This document shows positions 8,444-16,729 of a stretch of 64,000 nt of DNA, in pieces. The stretch spans positions 2,356,001-2,420,000 of the forward strand of contig NZ_CP133592.1 in assembly GCF_031312595.1 (NCBI RefSeq), in the 5' to 3' direction. Under the pieces are notes generated by a model. That model was not told the origin of the DNA, ran no database searches, and saw only the letters and a list, made by a program, of their open reading frames with translations. Each line of letters begins with the position of its first letter. The first letter of the stretch is position 1. This DNA is from Methanolobus sediminis. GTDB lineage: Archaea > Halobacteriota > Methanosarcinia > Methanosarcinales > Methanosarcinaceae. The translations under genes were made by a program, and so were the position numbers.

Positions 8444-9490
8444 ATGCTAGGTTTAAAAGGAAGGTATTATATTAGTGAAACTGAATCAGATATTTTAAAG
8501 AAATTCCAGGATATACTTGATAGAAAAAAGGTTGACTTTCCGCTTGCAGGTACAGTCACCACATCAGCAATACTTGATTTGATGGATATTTCAGGGGTTA
8601 GCAGGCCTGAAGCAGACAGGAATGCGGAAAAAATGGCAAAACTTGCTTCTTCGTTACACACGGTTGCAAAGTTTGAGGTCATACGCATTCCATTTGATGT
8701 GACGGTTGTCGGCGAGGCACTCGGATGTCAAATTGATATCGGCACAAAAGCAAGGACACCATCAATAATAACTCATCCTTTTGAGAAAGAACCTGAAGAT
8801 TTCGATGTACCAGTTGATTTGCTGAAAAGAGGAAGAATACCTGTTGTAATGGAAGCAATATCCCTTCTCAAAAATGATAAGGGATTACAGGTACCTATTG
8901 TTGCAGGTATTGAAGGGGCTGCTGACCTTTCTTCTCATCTTTGTGGTATAAAACCATTTTTAAAATTGACTATTAAGAAACCTGAAATTGCAAAGAGCAT
9001 CGTCGAAAAATGTATCGATGCATGTATAATCTGTGCCAATGCCTATTTTCTTTCAGGTGCGGATGCATTGGTGGTTGCAGATGCATTATCCTCTCCAGAG
9101 ATGATGGGTCCTGATGCGTTCAGGAGAATTGTAAAACCTGCGCTGACCAGATTCAATGAAAGCATAAAAGGTCATAGTATACTTCACATATGTGGAGAGG
9201 TGGATAGTATAATTCCAGATATTCTTGAATGTGGCTTTAGTGCTATAAGTGTCGAAGAGAATGTAAAGGATCTGGAATATGTGATAGATAGTGCACACAG
9301 TAAGAATACGGCGGTGATCGGAAATATTTCAACTGCAGATACTCTGTACAGAAAAACACCGGCTGATGTCAAAAAAGAGGCTTTCAGATGCCTGGATGCA
9401 GATATCGATATACTTGCTCCCGGATGTGGCCTGGTTCCAGAGACACCTTTGGAAAATCTTCTTGCTATTGTTGATGCAAGGAATATCTAG
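8444..9490 (+). CDS. Methylcobamide:CoM methyltransferase, MtaA/MtbA family
   Basis: This 348-residue UroD-fold enzyme matches MtaA/MtbA/MtsA, the MT2 step that moves a methyl group from methyl-Co(III) corrinoid to coenzyme M. The zinc ligands HxC and a distant Cys are present as HICGEVD and APGCGLVPETP, about 75 residues apart. MtaA-like landmarks include GTVTTSAILDLMDISGV near the N-terminus and VVADALSSPEMMGPDAF. Length is normal for the family. It ends the methyl-transfer island. It is separated by about 50 bases from the Cys-rich gene and may have its own promoter. Which corrinoid protein it serves cannot be told from the sequence. Confidence 0.9.
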   Translation: MLGLKGRYYISETESDILKKFQDILDRKKVDFPLAGTVTTSAILDLMDISGVSRPEADRNAEKMAKLASSLHTVAKFEVIRIPFDVTVVGEALGCQIDIGTKARTPSIITHPFEKEPEDFDVPVDLLKRGRIPVVMEAISLLKNDKGLQVPIVAGIEGAADLSSHLCGIKPFLKLTIKKPEIAKSIVEKCIDACIICANAYFLSGADALVVADALSSPEMMGPDAFRRIVKPALTRFNESIKGHSILHICGEVDSIIPDILECGFSAISVEENVKDLEYVIDSAHSKNTAVIGNISTADTLYRKTPADVKKEAFRCLDADIDILAPGCGLVPETPLENLLAIVDARNI

Positions 9491-9752
9491 TGTAACAAAA
9501 TTGGACAAAAAACAGGAAAAAGTTAGTCGGTCAATTCAACAATCTCAAAAAATAAAATATTCCATCACAGAGACCAACGAGAACTAAAAGATACACGTCA
9601 AAAAACTCAAAGTTTCACCAAAATCTCATCGGGTTCTTTCACTGCTTAAGCTACTGTATAGATAAAAAGAAGGATCGTTGGTTTAACAGGGCATTTAAGA
9701 CCAAACCATGTTAAGCCATTTGATGCTAAGGTTCAATTCGTTATCATTGTCA
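9491..9752. other. Intergenic region without a supported gene
   Basis: This AT-rich stretch separates the methyl-transfer island from a gene on the opposite strand. The reading frames are short and broken, and I see no tRNA, strong hairpin or clear promoter. A few short stretches read like decayed coding sequence, but not well enough to name. Confidence 0.4.
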
Positions 9753-9818
9753 GACGTTTCATACGGGCATTTCGCTCCATATATCAGCCAGACATTTCAT
9801 ACAGGCATTTGTCTCCAT
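9753..9818. repeat. 38-base-period tandem duplication at the end of the DUF3303 gene
   Basis: Two 28-base copies (9753-9780 and 9791-9818) match at 24 positions and start 38 bases apart. Because 38 is not a multiple of three, the second copy is read in another frame, and the stop codon of the gene falls inside the downstream copy. The C-terminus may therefore be altered from the ancestral protein. Confidence 0.6.
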
Positions 9819-10040
9819 CACTGGAAAACTATCGAAATAGCAGATATCCCTCCAGGGGAAAGTGGCAGCAAGATATGCTTCTGAGTCTTTGGCATCATAG
9901 ACCACTATGTGACGGCATGTGGACAGGTCATCCCATTCACTGACAACTTCAATGCCCGGGGGGTATTCCCACTTTTCAAAACGGCTCAGTACTTCCTCGG
10001 TATCCTTTGGATCCCACGTGATTATGTCCATGAACAACAT
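9759..10040 (-). CDS. DUF3303 family protein
   Basis: This is a 93-residue soluble protein that starts MLFMDIITWDPKDTEEVLSRFEKWEYPPGIEVVSEW in outline, the pattern of the DUF3303 family (a small ferredoxin-like alpha/beta barrel fold, function unknown). GAGGAA precedes the ATG. The last dozen residues come from a short tandem duplication in a shifted frame, so the natural C-terminus may be changed. It is alone on its strand, downstream of nothing obvious. No function can be given. Confidence 0.7.
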   Translation of the reverse strand: MLFMDIITWDPKDTEEVLSRFEKWEYPPGIEVVSEWDDLSTCRHIVVYDAKDSEAYLAATFPWRDICYFDSFPVMETNACMKCLADIWSEMPV

Positions 10041-10193
10041 TTATTCCTCACTCCCTGTTAAGTTGTATTTTGTTCACTCAATATTCGATTCCGATTAACG
10101 TGCATAGCTCAAAAAATTCTACACATATAAAAATCGGTTTTTTAAATTCATATCTCTTTTGGTTATTTATTTTTTGAAGCAATGATTGCTTCT

Positions 10194-10234
10194 GACAAAA
10201 AAAATAAGACTGGAAATTTTAGTCTTTCTTCCAG
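10194..10234 (-). terminator. Terminator of the Glu/Leu-type dehydrogenase gene
   Basis: Read on the minus strand, CTGGAA pairs with TTCCAG and is followed by TCTTA and a run of eight Ts. It lies just downstream of the dehydrogenase stop codon. Confidence 0.6.
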
Positions 10235-10245
10235 CTTAGTATGTG

Positions 10246-11379
10246 TCAGACAAATCGCGGAGCTGAGGAAAAAAGAGACCATCTTCTGTATGACATAGCC
10301 TTTTTAATTCTCTTTACTGCAATTTCCATTGCAACATCTCTTGGAATCATTCCGCTGCAAGCCACTCCCTCCAGTATTTCTCTGGTATTGCATCGCAGTT
10401 TATCTTCTATTGTCTGGAATGCAGCTGCTTCACATGCTCCCTGATATTCCATGGCTGCACAGATTACTCCCCCTGCATTGGCAATAAAATCCGGAATGCA
10501 TAAAACTCCTTTTTCGTGAAGATATTTTTCAGCTTCATGGGTAATGGGGATGTTAGCACCTTCGATCACCAGCTTTGTGTTAAGACGATGTACATTATCC
10601 TCATGAATGATATCAGGCCTAGCCGCAGGAATCCATATCTCACACTCGATATCAATAATAGATTCAGGGTCCCTGACTTCAGCGCCTGGATAATCCACCA
10701 CGCTCATGCCGTTCTTCTTTAAATTGATCAATTTAGCGATATCAAATCCTTCAGGTTTGTAGGCCGTTCCTCTGGAATCAGCTACTCCTATCAGCACAGC
10801 TCCTTTTTCGGCGAGGAAACAAGCTGCATGTTTTCCCACTGCACCAAAGCCCTGGATGACCATTCTTGCGCCTTCCATCTCAAAATCACAGTACTCGAGT
10901 GCAACATCAGCTGCATGGCTCATTCCCCATCCAGTAGCTCCTATCTCGTCAAGGGGAATACCACCTATTTCACGGGGGAGTCCTACCGCCCTTCCAATCT
11001 CGTCATGCACACAGGCCATACACCGTTCATCGGTACCCATGTCAGGACCAAATATATACTCCTGTACCTCACGTAAGGAAGATGCCAGGGCCCGAATAAG
11101 TTTCTCTTTATTTTCCTGGGGCATTTTAGGGTCACCGTAGATCACCGCTTTTCCACCACCATGTGGTAATCCGGCAACCGCATTTTTAAGGGTCATGGCA
11201 CGGGCCAGTCTGAAACATTCCTCGGTGCTTACATCCGGTGCCATGCGTACACCACCGATAGAAGGACCTACAGCTACATTATCAACTACCAGGACAGCTT
11301 TTAGACCAACCGACGGCTCATAAACATGAATAATCTTTGCCGGTCCGAGTTCATCTGCAAATCTAAAAATACCTTCCAT
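10246..11379 (-). CDS. Glu/Leu/Phe/Val-type amino acid dehydrogenase
   Basis: This 377-residue enzyme belongs to the Glu/Leu/Phe/Val dehydrogenase family, which interconverts an amino acid with its 2-oxoacid, ammonia and NAD(P)H. Seen in order are the substrate-binding segment GGVRMAPDVS, the lysine-containing KNAVAGLPHGGGKAVI, the catalytic region GPDMGTDERCM, the nucleotide fold VIQGFGAVGKHAACFL and PDFIANAGGVI. It is somewhat short for hexameric glutamate dehydrogenase (about 415-450), closer to leucine or phenylalanine dehydrogenase. ATG at 11379 follows a six-G ribosome site; the TTG one codon earlier is less likely. It is divergent from the 2-oxoacid oxidoreductase operon, which uses the product type this enzyme would make. 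Exact amino acid unknown. Confidence 0.85.
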   Translation of the reverse strand: MEGIFRFADELGPAKIIHVYEPSVGLKAVLVVDNVAVGPSIGGVRMAPDVSTEECFRLARAMTLKNAVAGLPHGGGKAVIYGDPKMPQENKEKLIRALASSLREVQEYIFGPDMGTDERCMACVHDEIGRAVGLPREIGGIPLDEIGATGWGMSHAADVALEYCDFEMEGARMVIQGFGAVGKHAACFLAEKGAVLIGVADSRGTAYKPEGFDIAKLINLKKNGMSVVDYPGAEVRDPESIIDIECEIWIPAARPDIIHEDNVHRLNTKLVIEGANIPITHEAEKYLHEKGVLCIPDFIANAGGVICAAMEYQGACEAAAFQTIEDKLRCNTREILEGVACSGMIPRDVAMEIAVKRIKKAMSYRRWSLFSSAPRFV

Positions 11380-11547
11380 CAAAACCCCCCTTTAATATAA
11401 TTAACTCCATATCTAATTATGTCCATACACATTAAAATTACTTTTGCAGATGGGAACCTATCCGAGAAGTATCAAGCCTTCATCTATTCTATTCCTTGTT
11501 TGTTGAGGGAAGCAGTACGTTTATACTATAGTCATGCATAAATTAAA

Positions 11548-12474
11548 ATGGGGGAGCTAATGCTCAAATTGAGATTTCATGGAAGGGGCGGCCAGGGAGC
11601 GAAGGTTGCCAGTCGGATACTCGGGACTGCGGCATTTATGGAAGGCTGTCAGGTTCAGGATTTCCCATTGTACGGGGCAGAAAGGAGAGGCGCTCCTATC
11701 AGTTCCTTCACACGGATATCCAGAGAAGTGATTATGGAGAGAGGGGTGATCTCTGATCCTGATGTCATTATAGTAATGGACCAGACCATTCTGTCTGACC
11801 CGCAGGCTGCACCTCTTTCAGGATTAAAGAAGAATGGAGTGGTATTCATCAATACTCCTGATAGTCCTGCACAGTTAAAGGCTGAGTATGATATTGATGG
11901 CCGGGTAATAACTCAGGACATAACAAAGATTGCTCTTGATATTGTGGGAAGTTCTATCATCAGTACCCTTGCAGGAGCTGTAGCTTCAAAGATCATCGGA
12001 ATTGGAGAAGATTCTCTTAAGAATGCCGTGGAGAAGGAATTATCCGGTATCATAACAGATTGGAAGCTGTTGGAAAAGAACATAGAGGCAGCACTGTATT
12101 GTTTCAACTCACTGGAAACTGTAGATATGAAGGCAATTGAAACTGACCATAAACAGAGTACTGTTGTAACCATTCCTTTTGAACCCGCAAGTATCTCAAG
12201 TCCTTCAATAAAAGCAACTGCTAACAGTCTTTTGAAACAGACAGGTAACTGGAGAATTTACAAGCCATTCTGGGACTACGATGTCTGCAACAAGTGTATG
12301 ATCTGTGTATCAAGATGTCCTGAGGGTTGTATCTCATTGAATGAACAGGGGTTCCCATCTCCGGATTATGATCATTGCAAAGGCTGTATGATCTGTGCAG
12401 AGGAATGTCCTAAAAAAGGTATCAAAGCTATCATGGATTCCGTTCCCGATAAAGAGGAGGTGACTGGAGAATGA
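11548..12474 (+). CDS. 2-oxoacid:ferredoxin oxidoreductase, fused gamma-delta subunit
   Basis: This 308-residue protein joins a gamma domain (LRFHGRGGQGAKVAS, residues about 8-185) to a C-terminal 2[4Fe-4S] ferredoxin domain with CNKCMICVSRCPEGC and CKGCMICAEECPKKG. It passes electrons from the thiamine site to ferredoxin. In most archaea gamma and delta are separate genes; the fusion occurs in VOR/KGOR-like forms. Start is uncertain: ATG at 11548 lies about 25 bases after a TATA-like TTTATACT (leaderless option), while ATG at 11560 follows GGGGGAG closely. It is the first gene of a tight operon with the alpha, beta and acyl-CoA synthetase genes. Confidence 0.88.
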   Translation: MGELMLKLRFHGRGGQGAKVASRILGTAAFMEGCQVQDFPLYGAERRGAPISSFTRISREVIMERGVISDPDVIIVMDQTILSDPQAAPLSGLKKNGVVFINTPDSPAQLKAEYDIDGRVITQDITKIALDIVGSSIISTLAGAVASKIIGIGEDSLKNAVEKELSGIITDWKLLEKNIEAALYCFNSLETVDMKAIETDHKQSTVVTIPFEPASISSPSIKATANSLLKQTGNWRIYKPFWDYDVCNKCMICVSRCPEGCISLNEQGFPSPDYDHCKGCMICAEECPKKGIKAIMDSVPDKEEVTGE

Positions 12475-13688
12475 AGAAGGAGATGCTCACCGGTAACACT
12501 GCAGCAGCATGGGGAGCCCGGTTAGCTGAGGTGGATTACATTCCGGCTTTTCCGATAACTCCTCAGACCGAGATAATCGAGACCCTTTCCGACTGGATAT
12601 CGGAAGGGGATATGCGCACCAGGTTCGTTACTCTGGATTCTGAGCATTCGATGATCACTGCCGCAGGAGCGGCATCGGCTACGGGTGTTAGGGTCTTTAC
12701 GGCAACATCCAGTCAGGGTTTGATGTATGGTTTTGAAATGCTTTATACCGTGGCTGGATGGAGAGTACCACTGGTAATGATCAATGTGGCCAGAGGTCTG
12801 TCTTCCCCTATTACTCTGGGTCCGGACCACAATGATATCCTTGCTGCAAGGGATACAGGATTTCTGCAGATTCATTGCGAGAACTGTCAGGAAGTTCTGG
12901 ATTCCGTCCTGATGGCATACCGGGTGGCAGAGGATGAAAAGGTACTCTTGCCTGCACTGGTAAATCTTGATGGCTTTTATCTTTCCTTTACCAGAGAACC
13001 GGTGGAAGTCCCGGACATTGACAGCGTCAGAAGATTTCTCCCATCTTACGAACCCTCACATGCATTTTTCAGGGCAGATCAGCCCATGGCTCAGGGAGTG
13101 GCGGTCCTTGGCGGTGCCTATTATTCTTATTTCAAATACCAGATGCATCTGGCAAGTCAGCAGGCACTGGGTGTCTATAAGGAAGCATGCAGGGAATTTG
13201 AAAAGGAATTTGGTCGTAAATATGACACTATCGAGCAGTACAGGCTGGATGATGCTGAATACGTACTTGTCATGATTAATTCATTCTCCACTCTGGGAAA
13301 GGCTGCTGTGAACAGGGCCAGGGAACAGGGAATAAAGGCCGGACTTCTGAGGCCAAGACTCCTGAGACCATTTCCAGAGGAGGACATCAGGAATGCCCTG
13401 AAGGGAAAGAAAAGAGTGGCTGTGGTCGATCAGAATATCAGTGTAGGCAAGGGAGGTATCCTTTTCTCCGAGCTTGCAAGCTGCCTTTATAATGAAAAAC
13501 ATAGGCCACTGCTGATGTCCTTTATCGGAGGACTGGGTGGGAAGAACATAAGTCATGAGGAATTCGCTTTCATCTTTGATCAGCTGATCAAAGGAGAAGA
13601 AGCCGAAGTTGAGACTCCACACTTGTTGTATACGCAGCATGAATGGGAAGAAATGCAAAAACTGAAAGAGATTGCAGGAAGGGTGTAA
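12471..13688 (+). CDS. 2-oxoacid:ferredoxin oxidoreductase, alpha subunit
   Basis: This 405-residue alpha subunit shows the POR alpha core: GNTAAAWGARLAEVDYIPAFPITPQTEI at the N-terminus, LDSEHSMITAAGAAS, ATSSQGLMYGFEMLY and NVARGLSSPI. A C-terminal transketolase-like domain follows (GLLRPRLLRPFPEEDIRNAL, VVDQNISVGKGG). It acts with the beta subunit to decarboxylate a 2-oxoacid and form an acyl-CoA, or in reverse to carboxylate one. It overlaps the gamma-delta gene by 4 bases (ATGA). Pyruvate versus branched or aryl 2-oxoacids cannot be settled from motifs alone; the neighbouring genes favour a non-pyruvate substrate. Confidence 0.9.
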   Translation: MKKEMLTGNTAAAWGARLAEVDYIPAFPITPQTEIIETLSDWISEGDMRTRFVTLDSEHSMITAAGAASATGVRVFTATSSQGLMYGFEMLYTVAGWRVPLVMINVARGLSSPITLGPDHNDILAARDTGFLQIHCENCQEVLDSVLMAYRVAEDEKVLLPALVNLDGFYLSFTREPVEVPDIDSVRRFLPSYEPSHAFFRADQPMAQGVAVLGGAYYSYFKYQMHLASQQALGVYKEACREFEKEFGRKYDTIEQYRLDDAEYVLVMINSFSTLGKAAVNRAREQGIKAGLLRPRLLRPFPEEDIRNALKGKKRVAVVDQNISVGKGGILFSELASCLYNEKHRPLLMSFIGGLGGKNISHEEFAFIFDQLIKGEEAEVETPHLLYTQHEWEEMQKLKEIAGRV

Positions 13689-13690
13689 GA

Positions 13691-14608
13691 ATGATCACAG
13701 AACAGATCAAATCTATCAAGGACCTTCCTCTTGAGGAGAACATGTTCTCCGGCACTCCTGCATGTGCCGGTTGTGGAGGTCTTCTGACCCTGAGGCACTG
13801 TTTGAAGATGCTGGGGGAGAAGGTTGTTATTGTAAATGCTGCAGGATGTTTCACCCTGCTCTCCATCTATCCCTTTACTCCTTTCAGGAGTTCGTGGCTC
13901 TACACGGCAATGGCCTGTGCCCCTGCGGGAGCCCAGGGTGTGAGGGATGCTCTGGATATATTACTCGAAAAGGGGAAAATAGACCCGGACGAAAATCTGA
14001 AAGTGGTGGTGTTGACTGGTGATGGTTCTGCCTATGATATGGGACTCTCATCCACATCAGGTGCTATCTATCGTAACCTTGATTTCTACTATATCTGCTA
14101 TGACAATGAAGCATACGGGAATACAGGATTCCAGGAATCGGGTTCAACTCCTTTTGCATCAAGGACCAAGACAACATCTGCAGGAAAGGAATTTGCAAAA
14201 AAGGACCTCTTTGAGATATGGAACAGCCATAAACCTCCATACCTTGCCACGATCTCTCCGGCATATCCTGTGGATTTGGCTAACAAGTTCAAAAAAGCAG
14301 AGCAGTACAAAGGTCCAAAGCTCTTCATCTCTCTTATTCCATGTCCGCCGGGATGGTCTACCGATCCTTCCCATACATTCAAGCTTGCAAAACTAGCAGT
14401 TGATACCGGAGTCTGGGCTTTGAAGGAATCCATTTCGGGCGAGGTGGAACACACAGTTGTTCCTAAGAAATTCAAGCCGGTTGAAGATTACTTGAAAGAG
14501 CAGGGCAGGTTCTCTCATCTCTTTAAACCTGTAAGGAATGAAGAAACACTGGGGAAGATCCAGGAGATGGTGAATGAATACTGGAAAAGGTATGGGATTC
14601 TTCTTTGA
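13691..14608 (+). CDS. 2-oxoacid:ferredoxin oxidoreductase, beta (thiamine-binding) subunit
   Basis: This 305-residue beta subunit binds thiamine diphosphate through LTGDGSAYDMG ... NLDFYYICYDNEAYGNTGFQ. Its N-terminal CAGCGG and the later NAAGC supply cluster-ligand cysteines typical of POR beta. ATG at 13691, two bases after the alpha stop, is preferred over a start inside the alpha gene. The 3' end overlaps the next gene by 35 bases, a sign of translational coupling. Together with the two preceding genes it makes a complete heterotrimeric enzyme located in the cytoplasm. Confidence 0.9.
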   Translation: MITEQIKSIKDLPLEENMFSGTPACAGCGGLLTLRHCLKMLGEKVVIVNAAGCFTLLSIYPFTPFRSSWLYTAMACAPAGAQGVRDALDILLEKGKIDPDENLKVVVLTGDGSAYDMGLSSTSGAIYRNLDFYYICYDNEAYGNTGFQESGSTPFASRTKTTSAGKEFAKKDLFEIWNSHKPPYLATISPAYPVDLANKFKKAEQYKGPKLFISLIPCPPGWSTDPSHTFKLAKLAVDTGVWALKESISGEVEHTVVPKKFKPVEDYLKEQGRFSHLFKPVRNEETLGKIQEMVNEYWKRYGILL

Positions 14609-15977
14609 TCCGCAGTCCATCGCCATTATCGGAGCATCGCCTACTCCCGGGAAAGCTTCTCACGTGATACTGGATAACCTTAGAAGAACAGGTTATAATG
14701 GTTCCATCTATCCGGTGAATCCCAAATATGATCATATCGACGGCATGAAATGTTACGCTTCTATCGCTGATATTGGGAAGCAGGTAGATGTAGCCATATT
14801 TGTGCTTCCCGCATCAAAAGTAATGGAAATCCTTGGAGGACCGGTTGAAAACGTCCGGGGAGCTATTATCATAAGTTCAGGTTTTAGGGAAGTGGAAAAA
14901 GGGGAGCTTCTGGAAGAGGAACTTAAAAGAATTGCTGAGGAAAAATGTATCAGGATAATAGGGCCGAATTGTCTGGGGATATATGATGCCATTTATGGAG
15001 TAGATACTTTTCTGGTTCCCGTGGAGCAGGTGAAGAGGCCAAAAAAAGGTGGATTGTCGATACTTACCCAGAGCGGTTCCTTTGCGGTTCTGATTATGGA
15101 CGAGATGGCAACGGAAGGCATAGGTGTCGCAAGGATAGTGAGCTATGGGAATAAGGTTGATGTTGACGAGGCAGATTGTCTTGATCTGCTGGCAGAGGAT
15201 GAGGCTACCAGATATGTTCTGTTGTACATAGAATCGGTGGAGAACGGAAGGGAATTTGTTGAAGCTGCTTCCAGGTGTGCTGCAAAGAAACCTGTTGTTG
15301 CCATAAAGGTCGGCAGAGGTGAGGCGGGCATGCATGCCGCCAGATCACATACCGGAGCTCTGGGTGGGAAATATGAGATATACCGGGCTGCTTTCAGGAA
15401 GGCAGGTATTATAGAGGTTGACGGATATGAGGATTTGAAGGATGCCTGCAGGGTTCTGGAGGCATATAATATTGTTGATGGCAACAAAGTACTGATCATA
15501 ACAGACGGTGGCGGGATCGGGGTAAGCATGGCAGATGCTTGTGAGGACCTCGGACTGGATGTCAGAAGACTTTCACAGGATTCAAAGAAGCGTCTAAGTT
15601 CAAAGCTTCCTGCATTCTCCGCAACGGATAATCCCATAGACCTGACCGCCAGTGCAAAAGATGATGACTATTTCACTGCTCTTGAAGAGGGTTTCTTGAA
15701 CGGTTATGACCTTGCCATTGTAACGGTGCTCTGGGGGGCACCTGCACTCTCAACTAGGGTAATTGACGGGATATCTGAAGTTCAAAACAGGTACAATAAA
15801 CCAGTGCTCATATGCAGTCCCGGTGGAGAGTTCACGAGGAATAAGTACAGGCTGTTCGAGGAAAAGGGCATGCCGGTATTCTCAACTCCGGAGGCTGGTG
15901 TAAGAGCCGCGGCTGTTCTGATTGGCAAGGGAACAGTGCGGGATAATATGTCGAAAGGAGCAGGACCATGGATCTGA
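14574..15977 (+). CDS. ADP-forming acyl-CoA synthetase, alpha subunit
   Basis: This 467-residue protein is the CoA-ligase (alpha) half of ADP-forming acetate/acyl-CoA synthetase, which makes ATP from an acyl-CoA. It starts with a CoA-binding domain (FFDPQSIAIIGASPTPGKASH) and continues with the succinyl-CoA ligase-like domain. The phosphohistidine site is visible as ARSHTGALGGKYE. The ATG is placed by AGGAG seven bases upstream, inside the beta subunit gene. It overlaps the synthetase beta gene by 10 bases. In Thermococcales such enzymes act after 2-oxoacid oxidoreductases in amino acid fermentation, which is the same gene pairing seen here. Confidence 0.92.
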   Translation: MNTGKGMGFFFDPQSIAIIGASPTPGKASHVILDNLRRTGYNGSIYPVNPKYDHIDGMKCYASIADIGKQVDVAIFVLPASKVMEILGGPVENVRGAIIISSGFREVEKGELLEEELKRIAEEKCIRIIGPNCLGIYDAIYGVDTFLVPVEQVKRPKKGGLSILTQSGSFAVLIMDEMATEGIGVARIVSYGNKVDVDEADCLDLLAEDEATRYVLLYIESVENGREFVEAASRCAAKKPVVAIKVGRGEAGMHAARSHTGALGGKYEIYRAAFRKAGIIEVDGYEDLKDACRVLEAYNIVDGNKVLIITDGGGIGVSMADACEDLGLDVRRLSQDSKKRLSSKLPAFSATDNPIDLTASAKDDDYFTALEEGFLNGYDLAIVTVLWGAPALSTRVIDGISEVQNRYNKPVLICSPGGEFTRNKYRLFEEKGMPVFSTPEAGVRAAAVLIGKGTVRDNMSKGAGPWI

Positions 15978-16681
15978 AAGTGGTTGACAGTATCATCAAT
16001 AATGCCCAGAATGAGGGCAGGGATCACCTGTTTGAAACAGAGGCCAAGACACTGATCAGCCAATGGGATATCCCAGTACCCGGTTCTGTTCTCGTAAAGG
16101 GATCGGAGTTTCCAGACATTAGTGTGGATAGCATCGAGCCTCCATTTATTCTTAAGGTGGTATCCAGGAATATTCTTCATAAAACAGAGGTGGGAGGTGT
16201 GATATCAGACCTCGGGGATATGGATGATGTAAGAAATGCCATTATCCGTATGAAAAAGGATATTGAGAAAAATGCTCCACAGGCAAGGATAGAAGGCTTC
16301 CTTCTGGAAGAATTCGTTCCTGTGGGTGTGGAGGTGATTATTGGTGGGACAAGGGATCCTCAGTTTGGTCCGGTGATGATGTTCGGTACGGGAGGTGTCA
16401 TGGTGGAACTGATGAAAGATGTTAGTTTCAGGCTTGCACCCCTGGATAAAAGCGAATCCATGGCAATGATGGAGGATCTGAGAGGCTATCCACTTCTTAC
16501 GGGATACCGGGGTTCAAAGCCAGTAGACCGGGAACAGCTGGCGTCTGTAATTATGAAAGTGTCTGATATCATTACGAAAATAAAAGAGATACGGGAAATT
16601 GAAATAAATCCGCTTTTTGCTTACGAAGATGGGGTAATGGCAGTGGATGCCAGAGTGATATTAGAATTAGAAGAAAGATGA
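15968..16681 (+). CDS. ADP-forming acyl-CoA synthetase, beta subunit (ATP-grasp)
   Basis: This 237-residue ATP-grasp protein is the nucleotide-binding half of the same synthetase. Features include PFILKVVSRNILHKTEVGGVISDL, EEFVPVGVEVIIGGTRDPQFGPVMMFGTGG and EIEINPLFAYEDGVMAVDARV, all standard for the family. Length is normal for a separate beta subunit. The start overlaps the alpha gene, so the two are probably made in equal amounts. Confidence 0.92.
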   Translation: MDLKVVDSIINNAQNEGRDHLFETEAKTLISQWDIPVPGSVLVKGSEFPDISVDSIEPPFILKVVSRNILHKTEVGGVISDLGDMDDVRNAIIRMKKDIEKNAPQARIEGFLLEEFVPVGVEVIIGGTRDPQFGPVMMFGTGGVMVELMKDVSFRLAPLDKSESMAMMEDLRGYPLLTGYRGSKPVDREQLASVIMKVSDIITKIKEIREIEINPLFAYEDGVMAVDARVILELEER

Positions 16682-16729
16682 AGAGATGGCTTTTCAGACA
16701 GGCTGTTTTCGTAAAAAGGGGTGTATGAA

